Under the pieces are notes generated by a model. It had not been told where the DNA came from. It was given only the letters and a program-made list of their open reading frames with translations, and did no database searches. This document shows, one piece after another, positions 7,941 to 15,519 of a DNA stretch of 64,000 nt. The DNA is taken from contig JACRBN010000001.1 of assembly GCA_016213105.1 (NCBI GenBank), positions 1 to 64,000 of the forward strand, given 5' to 3'. This stretch comes from Chloroflexota bacterium. Lineage in GTDB: Bacteria; Chloroflexota; Anaerolineae; Anaerolineales; Villigracilaceae. Each line of letters starts with the position of its first letter. Within the stretch, counting starts at the first letter, position 1. The translations under genes were made by a program, and so were the position numbers.

Positions 7941-8249
7941 CTATTTGTCACGCATCACTTCGACGTTCATTTTACCGCTGGAGATCGGGGAGAACAGGCT
8001 GATCACATCGCCAGTTTGCAGCGAAGCTTCCATCGCACCGTCCAGGCGCGGATTGCGTCCATTTACGAAGATGGGCACATCCTGCCGCAGGCTGTTGTCA
8101 GCGTTGAAGAGTTGGGGGTAAAGATCGGGGAATTGTTCCACCAGATTCATGAACAGGTCGCGCAAGGTCACGACGCCATCCGCATCTGGGACGTCGAATG
8201 AATCCATTCCAATCAGCGTGCGCATGTTGGCATAAAAGCGGATCTGCAT
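7941..8249 (-). CDS. MoaD-like protein with C-terminal extension and no terminal diglycine
   Basis: 102 residues with a clear MoaD fold (MQIRFYANMRTLIGMDSFDV, VNGRNPRLDG, TGDVISLFSPISSG). It does not end in GG: the chain continues as ISSGKMNVEVMRDK. Canonical family members need a free terminal glycine to form the thiocarboxylate. Either the last ten or so residues are clipped first, as known for some QbsE/CysO-type carriers handled by JAMM proteases, or the protein has a non-carrier role. It lies between the radical SAM maturase and a normal MoaD, so a role in tungsten cofactor maturation is likely. Confidence 0.82.
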   Translation of the reverse strand: MQIRFYANMRTLIGMDSFDVPDADGVVTLRDLFMNLVEQFPDLYPQLFNADNSLRQDVPIFVNGRNPRLDGAMEASLQTGDVISLFSPISSGKMNVEVMRDK

Positions 8250-8282
8250 ACACTCTCCAAAGAGAGTATATCAAAAACGGAA

Positions 8283-8378
8283 TGTCATTGCGAGCGGAGC
8301 AATCTCCTGGCGACCAAGTTTTACCCTTTCAACAGGAGATTGCTTCGGGCGAAGATCAAGAGCGCCCTCGCAATGACG
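8283..8378. repeat. TGTCATTGCGAGCGGAGC-type dispersed repeat
   Basis: Starts TGTCATTGCGAGCGGAGCAA and ends with the inverted CTCGCAATGACG; the middle holds inverted copies of CAATCTCCTG / CAGGAGATTG. A similar element lies at 62924-63001 between nadC and nadA. It occupies nearly the whole gap between radical SAM and MoaD-like genes. Confidence 0.75.
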
Positions 8379-8383
8379 GATGA

Positions 8384-9649
8384 TTACGGACACTGAATGA
8401 TCCCCTGCGCCCACAGACATCCGCCGCACACGGGGGAAATGGTGTTGCCGAGACAGTCCTCCTCGTTGGCTTCCGAGAGGTCACAGCCGCCGCAAAAGGT
8501 GCAGGGAGCAAAGACGAAGTTGTGCAGACGTTCACGGTAGGATAGATATTCGGGGTCGAGCCAGATATCCTGCAATGACCTTTCACGCACGTTCCCAATG
8601 ACGTGTTTTTCGGACAGACGCGGCTTGCCGTGCAGGTAACTCATGTGCGTGTGCATCAACGGCCAGCAGGGACTGACGTCCCCCGTCCACGCGATGGACA
8701 TGGTGCCGCTCTCGACGAAGTTGCACACATCGTTGGCGCCGCCCCAGTTGTTGCCCGCATAGCTGACGTTGCAGCCGCTGTTGAAGGCCTCGGTCAACGC
8801 GACCTGGGTTTCCGCGTTGAAGTCGATCTTGGGCAGGCTCAGTTTCGGCAGGACAGGCGAAGGCATGTAGGCGATGTTACGCATGGTGCGCGTGTACAGA
8901 CGGTCTTTTTGCATTTCCTCGGTGGCAGGCTGGATGTTGCTGACCGAGTAATAACGCGCGCCGAAAGTCTGTCCCAACTGGATGATCTTCGGCAGGTCAT
9001 CGATGTTACGCTTCATGGCCACGAAGGCCACGCCGATCTCAGGGACGGGGAAATGACCCTTTTTACGGAGTCCGGCCAGGCGGCGGATGTTTGCCAGCAC
9101 GACGGGCAGTTCCGCGCCGAGGCGGACATCCGCGTAATGCTCGGGGGTGGCCCCATCCAGGGAAAGCCAGAGCACGTCGAGGCCCGCGTCGATCAGTTGG
9201 CGGGCGATCTTCTCGGTCAGGATGGTGCCGTTGGTGATGAGTTCCACCTTGACGCCCAATTCCTTGACGCGCCGAATCCATTCAACGGTCTTCGGGTGGA
9301 AGAGCGGTTCGCCGATGCCGCCGAAGTACACGTCGGGCATCGGGGACATCCGCTTCAGCCCTTCCAGGATGTGCTCGAAGGTTTCGTCACTCATGCGACC
9401 GATGGGCTGTTCCCAGGCGTTGCGGAAGCAGGTGATGCAATCCAGGTTGCAGGCCACCGTCGGCTCGATGTAGATTTTGGTCAAGTGTGTGATGGGGCGA
9501 TGGATGCGCACGAAGTTATGCCCTTCGTCGAGGCGGACCTTGTCCCCTGGATTCAGGCCATACTCCCGCGCCACGTCAGGCGGCAGGATGAGGCGTCCGT
9601 TTTCATCCACTTCCGCCCAGGCCGTGGTTGATTTTGTGGAAACTGTCAT
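8384..9649 (-). CDS. Radical SAM maturase of the tungsten-cofactor oxidoreductase type, with N-terminal AbrB-like domain
   Basis: 421 residues. Residues 10-50 resemble an AbrB/SpoVT swapped-hairpin domain (AEVDENGRLILPPDVAREYG). The radical SAM core follows with CNLDCITC (C67, C71, C74) and GGIGEPLFHP. The C-terminus is a SPASM-like Cys-rich region (CTFCGGC, CLGNTISPVCGGC, QCP) for auxiliary Fe-S clusters. Radical SAM proteins next to tungsten AOR genes are known as cofactor-modifying/maturase proteins, so a role in maturing the adjacent AOR is well supported by context. The start has AAGGAG 6 nt before the ATG. Its exact reaction is not established from sequence. Confidence 0.85.
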   Translation of the reverse strand: MTVSTKSTTAWAEVDENGRLILPPDVAREYGLNPGDKVRLDEGHNFVRIHRPITHLTKIYIEPTVACNLDCITCFRNAWEQPIGRMSDETFEHILEGLKRMSPMPDVYFGGIGEPLFHPKTVEWIRRVKELGVKVELITNGTILTEKIARQLIDAGLDVLWLSLDGATPEHYADVRLGAELPVVLANIRRLAGLRKKGHFPVPEIGVAFVAMKRNIDDLPKIIQLGQTFGARYYSVSNIQPATEEMQKDRLYTRTMRNIAYMPSPVLPKLSLPKIDFNAETQVALTEAFNSGCNVSYAGNNWGGANDVCNFVESGTMSIAWTGDVSPCWPLMHTHMSYLHGKPRLSEKHVIGNVRERSLQDIWLDPEYLSYRERLHNFVFAPCTFCGGCDLSEANEEDCLGNTISPVCGGCLWAQGIIQCP

Positions 9650-9735
9650 TCTTGCTCCTTACGATAAAGCGAATTCACACTAATCATATCCGTTTTCGAG
9701 AAAAAGGCACGTGATATAAGTTACAAAAAAACGAA

Positions 9736-9766
9736 TTACAAATCATGATGGGGGCGGTGATATAAT
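9736..9766 (+). promoter_or_regulatory. Candidate promoter for M29 aminopeptidase
   Basis: TATAAT at 9761-9766 with a loosely spaced TTACAA at 9736-9741 (19 nt). The -10 is good and the -35 weak. Confidence 0.5.
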
Positions 9767-9794
9767 TTTTACGTTCGAACTTCGAAAAGGAGCT

Positions 9795-10928
9795 ATGCCT
9801 GTGGCTGACACCCGTGTTCAGAAATTTGCAAAAGTGCTGGTGGAACATTCCGCCCGCGTCGCGCCTGGCGACCGCGTTTTGATCGAAGCGACCACCGCCG
9901 CCGAGCCGCTCATCCGTGAGTTGTACATCCAGATCCTGGAAAAGGGCGGCATCCCCCACCCAATGATCGCCCTGCCCGGCATGATGCCGTTCAGCCAGGA
10001 CGACATGTACGTGACCTATGCCAAAACCGATGCGCAGCTCGAATTCGTGCCGACCTTCTACAAGCTGGCTTACGATCAGTTCGAGAGCCGCATCCGCATC
10101 CACTCGGCGACGAACACGCGCGGCAGCAGCAACCTGGATCCCGTCAAAGCCGGCAAGCGCGGCAAGGCCCTGAGCGCCATCACCGAGGCCCAATTCCGTC
10201 GCGGCGCGGAGGGGACCCTCAAGTGGGTCACCACGCAGTATCCCACCGAGGCCTATGCCCAGGACGCCAACATGAGCCTGGATGAATACGAGGATTTTGT
10301 CTTCGGCGCGGTGCATACCAACGAGGATGATCCCATCGCATTCTGGCAGAGTGTGAAGGAAAAACAGCAAACCGCTGTCAATTACATGAAGGGCAAGAGC
10401 CAGGTGATCCTGCGCGGCCCGAACGTGGAGCTTTCGCTTTCGGTCAAGGGCCGCACGTTCATGAACTCGTACGGCACCTACAACATGCCCGACGGCGAGA
10501 TCTATACCGGCCCCGTGGAAGACTCGGTCAACGGCTGGGTCAAGTTCACCTATCCCGCCAATTACGGCGGTGTGAGCGTGGAAAACGCGGAAGTGACCTT
10601 CTCGAAGGGCCGCGTCCAAAAGGCGAAGGCCGACAAGAACCAGGATTACCTGCTCAAGACCCTCGAAAGCGACGCCGGCTCGCGCTACCTGGGCGAGTTC
10701 GCCATCGGCACCAACTTCGACATCCAGCGCTTCACGGGCCAGATCCTGTTCGATGAGAAGATCGGCGGTTCCTTCCACATCGCGTTCGGCGCGGGCTACC
10801 CCGAGACAGGCTCGAAGAACAAGTCCGCGATCCACTGGGACATGATTTGCGACATGCGCACCGACTCGGAAATTCTGGTCGACGGCGAGTTGTTCTACAA
10901 GAATGGACAGTTCGTGTTCGAGAAGTAA
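9795..10928 (+). CDS. M29-family metallo-aminopeptidase (thermophilic type)
   Basis: 377 residues, the usual length for family M29, which removes N-terminal residues from peptides in the cytoplasm using two metal ions. Metal ligands are recognisable: glutamates in MPDGEIYTGP and YLGEFAIG, and histidines/aspartate in GSFHIAFG and IHWDMICD. The ATG at 9795 is only 2 nt from AAAGGAG; a GTG at 9801 (residue 3) has better spacing and may be the true start. It is monocistronic, with a promoter upstream and a strong terminator downstream. Confidence 0.92.
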   Translation: MPVADTRVQKFAKVLVEHSARVAPGDRVLIEATTAAEPLIRELYIQILEKGGIPHPMIALPGMMPFSQDDMYVTYAKTDAQLEFVPTFYKLAYDQFESRIRIHSATNTRGSSNLDPVKAGKRGKALSAITEAQFRRGAEGTLKWVTTQYPTEAYAQDANMSLDEYEDFVFGAVHTNEDDPIAFWQSVKEKQQTAVNYMKGKSQVILRGPNVELSLSVKGRTFMNSYGTYNMPDGEIYTGPVEDSVNGWVKFTYPANYGGVSVENAEVTFSKGRVQKAKADKNQDYLLKTLESDAGSRYLGEFAIGTNFDIQRFTGQILFDEKIGGSFHIAFGAGYPETGSKNKSAIHWDMICDMRTDSEILVDGELFYKNGQFVFEK

Positions 10929-10953
10929 CCTGGGGTACAGGTTTAAAAGTTGG

Positions 10954-10987
10954 AAGGTTGAGGACTCATTCCTCAACCTTCTTTTTA
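10954..10987 (+). terminator. Rho-independent terminator after aminopeptidase
   Basis: AAGGTTGAGG / CCTCAACCTT stem (10 bp), 7-nt loop, then CTTTTTATT. Confidence 0.85.
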
Positions 10988-10990
10988 TTG

Positions 10991-11094
10991 TGTCATTCTG
11001 AACGACCCCTTCGGCATGCTCAGGGTAAACTGCGGAAGCGAAGAATCTCCATTTCAATTGGAGTAGAGACTCTTCGCTTCGATCAGGGTGACAC
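10991..11094. repeat. TGTCATTCTGAACG-type dispersed repeat
   Basis: About 104 bp: TGTCATTCTGAACG, then GGAAGCGAAGAATCTCCATT, then the inverted half AGACTCTTCGCTTCGATCAG ending GGGTGACA. It is the same family as 3065-3130. Confidence 0.7.
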
Positions 11095-11098
11095 TCCT

Positions 11099-11443
11099 TT
11101 AATAGAATCCCACTGATCGATCCATCTTCTGAGCATATTCGTCGATTCCGCCGCGCACGCTGAAGACGTTCTTCCAGCCCTGGGCAGACAGCCAGCCTGT
11201 GACCTGGGCGCTGCGCGATCCGTGATGGCAGAGGACGTACAACGTTCCCGCCTGGTTCAGCGCCGCATCGGACAGGGCGTTGACTCCCTCGCGCGCCAGG
11301 CGGCTCATCGGCACGATCTCCAGCCGCGGGTCAGTGAGTTTGGCGGACTCCAATTCGTACAACTCGCGCACGTCCAGCAGGATGAAGGCATCCTGCGATT
11401 TCAATTTTTGGGACAACTCTTCCACGGTAATTTCGGGGATCAT
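11099..11443 (-). CDS. Single-domain rhodanese-like sulfurtransferase
   Basis: 114 residues forming one rhodanese domain. The active-site loop is CHHGSRS with C72 as the persulfide cysteine, and LLDVRELYE is the conserved strand. Such proteins move sulfane sulfur in the cytoplasm; the partner is unknown. It lies 9 nt downstream of the UPF0316 gene and is the last gene of a probable glgP - UPF0316 - rhodanese unit. Confidence 0.88.
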   Translation of the reverse strand: MIPEITVEELSQKLKSQDAFILLDVRELYELESAKLTDPRLEIVPMSRLAREGVNALSDAALNQAGTLYVLCHHGSRSAQVTGWLSAQGWKNVFSVRGGIDEYAQKMDRSVGFY

Positions 11444-11452
11444 ATCGATGCC

Positions 11453-11983
11453 TTACGCGCGCCAAAAACCGCGATGCAGCGGGCGGACGTCCGCCGAAGT
11501 GACGAAGGCGTCTGGCCCGTTGGCATGGATGACCTCCTCGACGCGCGGAACATCCTTGCGCTGGACGCTGACACTGAGGATATGCACCATGCCATCCTTG
11601 CCGCGGGCTGGGATCTCGGTCACAGCAAAGCCAGCCTCACGCAGGCGCTCAGCCAGCACCACGCCGCGGCTCGGGCTGAATATCTGCAACTGGATGTGGC
11701 CGACAGCCAGGCGCTCCTCGATCCACATGCCCACCACGTTGCCCGCGGCAAAGCCGGCGGCGTAGCCGAGAACGTTCAGGGGATTATCGAGATGCGAGAG
11801 CACGCTGGTGATGGCGATGATATAGACCACCGATTGGAAAAATCCCAGCACCCAGGCGATGCCTTTGCGCCCGCGCACCACGAACAACAGGCGCAGGGTA
11901 TCCAGGGCCATATCCACCACGCGCAGGCCAAAAATGCTGAATGCGGCGATCCAGGCGGAGGGGGTTAGTAAAAATTCGAACAT
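11453..11983 (-). CDS. UPF0316-type membrane protein (DUF5698 + DUF2179)
   Basis: 176 residues starting MFEFLLTPSAW. This start is preferred over one 23 codons upstream because AGAGAGG lies 5 nt before it and the upstream residues come from a repeat. Two to three membrane helices are in residues 8-90 (AAFSIFGLRVVDMALDTLRL, GFFQSVVYIIAITSVL, AAGFAAGNVVGMWI). A soluble C-terminal DUF2179 domain follows (GRGV-like SRGVVLAERLREAGFAVT). Function is unknown; DUF2179 resembles regulatory ACT/PII-like folds. Confidence 0.85.
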   Translation of the reverse strand: MFEFLLTPSAWIAAFSIFGLRVVDMALDTLRLLFVVRGRKGIAWVLGFFQSVVYIIAITSVLSHLDNPLNVLGYAAGFAAGNVVGMWIEERLAVGHIQLQIFSPSRGVVLAERLREAGFAVTEIPARGKDGMVHILSVSVQRKDVPRVEEVIHANGPDAFVTSADVRPLHRGFWRA

Positions 11984-12003
11984 ATTGCCTCTCTCTACAA
12001 ACA

Positions 12004-12048
12004 AACGTCCCGCAGGTACCCGGCCTGTCGCCAGGCGGGACCCGCGGG
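12004..12048. repeat. GTCCCGCAGGT-type dispersed repeat
   Basis: GTCCCGCAGGTACCCGGCCTGT then CGCCAGGCGGGACCCGCGGGAC. It resembles the element at 63917-63955 and lies between glgP and the UPF0316 gene. Confidence 0.5.
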
Positions 12049-12070
12049 ACATGGTTACACAAGGATAAGG

Positions 12071-14245
12071 TTATTTCTTCTTGCCAGCGGGTTTGGGGGC
12101 AGGTTTGGGCAGGGCGGGAACGTACAATCGTTCGACGTATTCCTTGACCATGCGGCGGGTGCTGAACTGCGGCGTGACCGTGCGCAGGGATTCCTTCACG
12201 CGCTCGATCCACTCGCGCGGGAACCAGCTCACCGTGTCGCGCTCGTAATACATCGGGATGATCTCGTTCTCCAGCGTACTGTACAGGCTGTCGGCATCGG
12301 CCTTGTCCTGGGCATCACTGGATTCGACTTCGCGGTCCTCGCCGATGGCCCAACCGTTGCGGCCGTTGTAGGCTTCGCGCCACCAGCCGTCCAGGATGGA
12401 GAAGTTGAGCACGCCGTTCAGGCCGGCCTTCATGCCCGAGGTGCCCGAGGCTTCCAGCGGACGGCGCGGCGTATTCAGCCACACATCCACGCCCTGGACG
12501 AGGTAACGGGCCACGTTCATGTCGTAGTCTTCGAGGAAGACCAGGCGGCCGCCGTTCTCGGCCTTCTTGACCGTGCGGTAGATGTCCTGGATCAGACGCT
12601 TGCCCGGGTCGTCGGCGGGATGCGCCTTGCCGGCAAAGATGATCTGCACGGGACGGTTCGGCTGGTTGATCAGCTTGAACAGGCGCTCGACATCCGAAAG
12701 CACCAGGCTGGCGCGCTTGTAAGTGGCGAAGCGGCGCGCAAAGCCGATGGTCAGCGCGTAGGGGTTGACCAGCACGCCCGAAGCGACCACCTGCACGGGA
12801 TGGAATCCGCCGTGCGTCCAGCGGTCGCGGACGCGGTCGCGCAGGTAGAAGGCCAGTTTGCGCTTCTGGTGCATGCGCACTTCCCAAAGTTCCTCGGCGG
12901 GCACATCATTCAATTTCTCCCACAGGCCAGGCTCGTCAAGGTGGTCGAGCCAGTCCTCGCCGAGATATTTGCTGAGCAGGACGCGCAGGCGGCGGCCCAT
13001 CCAGTTGGCGGTATGTACGCCGTTGGTGATGTGCGTGATCGGGACATCGTCCTCATCCTTGACCTCGGGCCACAGGAAGTTCCACATCTTGCGGCTGACG
13101 TGTCCATGCAGTTCCGAGACAGCGTTGCGGCCGGCCGAATAGCGCAGGGCCAACACGCCCATGCTGAAGGATTCGCCCCACGACATCTGATGCCGCGCCA
13201 GGTCGATGAACTGTTCACGGTTCAGGCCGAGCTCGGGCCACAGGGCGCCGAGATATTTATCCATTAACCAGAGCGGGAACTCATCGTTGCCCGCAGGGAC
13301 GGGGGTGTGCGTAGTGAAGATGTTCTGGCCGCGGGTCCGTTCGAGCGCTTCGCCAACCGGCACGCCAGTGGCGACCAGTTCGCGCGCCCGCTCCACGGTC
13401 AGGAAGGCGGCGTGGCCTTCGTTCATGTGCCAGACCTGGGGGGTGTATTCCAGCGCGCGCAGGGCACGGACGCCGCCCACGCCCAGCAGCACTTCCTGCA
13501 TGACGCGCTTGTCGAGGTCGGACCAGTACAGGCGCGCGGTCAGCAGGCGGTCGTCCTGGCTGTTGCCGTCCACGTTCGAGTCGAGCAGGATGAGCGGGAC
13601 GCGTCCGACGCGCACTTCCCACAGGCGCAGGGCGATGAGGCGGTCGGGCATCTGCACGGATACGGTCAGGGGTTTGCCCTCCGCATCCAGGATCGGCAGG
13701 ACGGGCAGGTGATCGAAGTTCATCGGGTTATTGACCGCTTCCTGCCAGCCGTCTTCGGTGATGCGCTGGGAGAAGTAGCCCTGGGCGTACATGAAGCCCA
13801 CGCCCACAAGGGGCAGGCCCAGGTCCGAGGCTTCCTTCAGGTGGTCGCCTGCCAGCACGCCCAGGCCGCCCGAGTAAATCGGCAGGGTTTCGTGCAGGCC
13901 AAATTCCATCGAGAAATAGGCAATGGAATTCAGATCGGGGTGGGTGCGGGCCGACCACGCATCCTTCTGGGCGATGTACTCGTCGAAGGTCTTGAAGACG
14001 CGGTCGTACAGGTCAAGGTAGGCTTTATCCTGTGCAGCATCGTTGATTACGGAACGTTCCAGCTCGCGGAGCAAACGGATGGGATTATGCGAGAGACGTT
14101 CCCAAAGATCATTGTCGATGCGGTTGTAGAGACGCTGGGCATCGGGCTGCCAGGTCCACCACAGGTTATAAGCCAGCTCGCGCAGGCGCACAATGCGGCG
14201 CGGCAGGTCGAAATGATTGGGGAGTTTGGTGTGAAATGCGTTCAT
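12071..14245 (-). CDS. glgP: Alpha-glucan (glycogen) phosphorylase, GT35, short type
   Basis: 724 residues. It splits alpha-1,4-glucans with phosphate to give glucose-1-phosphate, using PLP. The PLP lysine lies in EASGTSGMKAGLNG near residue 605. Other family signatures are YFSMEFGLHETLPIYSGGLG, LAGDHLKEASDLG, THITNGVHTANW and GFARRFATYKRA. Length and the N-terminal NLWWTWQPDA segment fit the shorter maltodextrin/starch-type phosphorylases of thermophiles and Chloroflexi rather than the classic E. coli GlgP. The C-terminus is basic (KPAPKPAGKKK). Confidence 0.93.
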   Translation of the reverse strand: MNAFHTKLPNHFDLPRRIVRLRELAYNLWWTWQPDAQRLYNRIDNDLWERLSHNPIRLLRELERSVINDAAQDKAYLDLYDRVFKTFDEYIAQKDAWSARTHPDLNSIAYFSMEFGLHETLPIYSGGLGVLAGDHLKEASDLGLPLVGVGFMYAQGYFSQRITEDGWQEAVNNPMNFDHLPVLPILDAEGKPLTVSVQMPDRLIALRLWEVRVGRVPLILLDSNVDGNSQDDRLLTARLYWSDLDKRVMQEVLLGVGGVRALRALEYTPQVWHMNEGHAAFLTVERARELVATGVPVGEALERTRGQNIFTTHTPVPAGNDEFPLWLMDKYLGALWPELGLNREQFIDLARHQMSWGESFSMGVLALRYSAGRNAVSELHGHVSRKMWNFLWPEVKDEDDVPITHITNGVHTANWMGRRLRVLLSKYLGEDWLDHLDEPGLWEKLNDVPAEELWEVRMHQKRKLAFYLRDRVRDRWTHGGFHPVQVVASGVLVNPYALTIGFARRFATYKRASLVLSDVERLFKLINQPNRPVQIIFAGKAHPADDPGKRLIQDIYRTVKKAENGGRLVFLEDYDMNVARYLVQGVDVWLNTPRRPLEASGTSGMKAGLNGVLNFSILDGWWREAYNGRNGWAIGEDREVESSDAQDKADADSLYSTLENEIIPMYYERDTVSWFPREWIERVKESLRTVTPQFSTRRMVKEYVERLYVPALPKPAPKPAGKKK

Positions 14246-14364
14246 GGCGGGGCAATCATACCACGTGAGTCTTATTTTTGATTAATTTGTTTGGGCAATT
14301 AACAAAATCGTTGACTGCCGTTTTATCGGCTAAAATCCGCCCAAAAATCACGATGTACACGATT

Positions 14365-14400
14365 ACAACAAAAGTCCCCATCCCAAAGAGACGGGGACTT
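14365..14400 (-). terminator. Intrinsic terminator, minus strand
   Basis: AAGTCCCC / GGGGACTT stem (14372-14379 with 14393-14400), followed on the minus strand by TTTTGTTGT. It would end the kinase-lipoprotein transcript before glgP. Confidence 0.7.
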
Positions 14401-14452
14401 GGATGTCTTCCATGCGGTCATCGGTGCTGTGTTGAGATTATCGGAAAATTCA

Positions 14453-14480
14453 CGGAGTGCGGACTCAAGTCCGCACTCCG
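14453..14480 (-). terminator. Perfect 13-bp hairpin after lipoprotein gene
   Basis: CGGAGTGCGGACT / AGTCCGCACTCCG with a 2-nt loop, 19 nt beyond the stop of the minus-strand lipoprotein gene. The T-run is weak, so it may be a dispersed palindrome rather than a terminator. Confidence 0.55.
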
Positions 14481-14498
14481 ATGATTGATGGATAGGTC

Positions 14499-15506
14499 TT
14501 ACTTCTTCGGGCAGCGCTGCGGCTCTTCGTAGGTTCCGATGAAACCATACGCGTCGCGGCAAACATTGTCCATGGCATAGATGGCTTTGAGCGGATAGTA
14601 CTTCTCTTCCGCCTGTGGCGATCCTGCCTCTGCCTCGGTGTAGCGATCCACGTAGTCCAGGCTGGTGATATCCTTCAAGCCTGCATCTGCCAGCACCCCG
14701 TACATGAAACGATTCTCGGCCAGCGAGAGCTTGAAGGCGAATTGCACGGTTGCCAGTTTGCCTGCGTTGATGCGGACAAAGGCCAGGTCGTGATCGGCGC
14801 CCAGCCCGCCGTCGAAGATGATCTTGTCGTAGCCGTTGCCAGGCAGGGGCGCGTCAGTGTTTTCCGCTGAGAGGCCGCCCGTATCGTGGTCGGTATCCTG
14901 GACCACCTGCACGTTATCGGCGGACCATTCCACCTTGTAGGGCGGATGGGCCACGATGATGTAGTCGCCGTAACCATCCGCGTCCAGGTCCAACTCCACC
15001 GCATAGTGGATGCCCAGTGCGTTGTTCGGATTCGAGCCGACCAGCTGAATCGAGACGTAATAGAATTTTTCATCCCGACTTAGGTTGTAACTGACAATGT
15101 CCATGTCGGGGAGGTAGGTCATATCCTGCGTGAAGGGCCGCTCGAACAGGTTGACCTTGAATGAGTCGCCGAAGGGAGCGCGCTTCTCGGCCGCCGTATC
15201 CACGGAAGTCGCGTCGTAGATGAGCTTGCCCACGTCGACCGAGGTCGAGGGGATCAGCGCATGGGATATCACGACGGTGGGCGTGGGCGGCTCGACCGTC
15301 GGCGAGGGGATGGGGCTGGCTGTGGCCGTCGGCAGGTCGGTGTTCGTGGGCAGCGCCACCAGGGGCGGAGGCGTTTCGGTAAAGAGCGCGGGAGATGGAG
15401 GCGGGACGGGCGTGGGCGAAGCCAGTCCCGGGAAGGAGCATGCCAACATCACTGAAAGGAGGACGATCCCCGCCACAAGGGCCGGTCTGGAAGGAGAGGA
15501 TTTCAT
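14499..15506 (-). CDS. Secreted lipoprotein with Thr/Pro-rich linker, function unknown
   Basis: 335 residues. The N-terminal signal ends in the lipobox LLSVMLAC, so it should be anchored outside the membrane. Residues 30-80 are a TP-rich linker (PTATASPIPSPT). The remainder is a beta-rich domain with acidic motifs (ELDLDADGYGDYI) that could bind calcium. The start at 15506 is chosen over an ATG four codons upstream because GAGG precedes it at good spacing. It begins 13 nt after the stop of the Ser/Thr kinase gene and is probably co-transcribed with it. The family was not recognised. Confidence 0.8.
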   Translation of the reverse strand: MKSSPSRPALVAGIVLLSVMLACSFPGLASPTPVPPPSPALFTETPPPLVALPTNTDLPTATASPIPSPTVEPPTPTVVISHALIPSTSVDVGKLIYDATSVDTAAEKRAPFGDSFKVNLFERPFTQDMTYLPDMDIVSYNLSRDEKFYYVSIQLVGSNPNNALGIHYAVELDLDADGYGDYIIVAHPPYKVEWSADNVQVVQDTDHDTGGLSAENTDAPLPGNGYDKIIFDGGLGADHDLAFVRINAGKLATVQFAFKLSLAENRFMYGVLADAGLKDITSLDYVDRYTEAEAGSPQAEEKYYPLKAIYAMDNVCRDAYGFIGTYEEPQRCPKK

Positions 15507-15519
15507 GGGCGTCCTCATT

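Noticed and set aside
9684-11057. 457-codon minus-strand frame opposite the M29 aminopeptidase
   Set aside because: Antisense shadow; it begins in repeat sequence and runs through a terminator.
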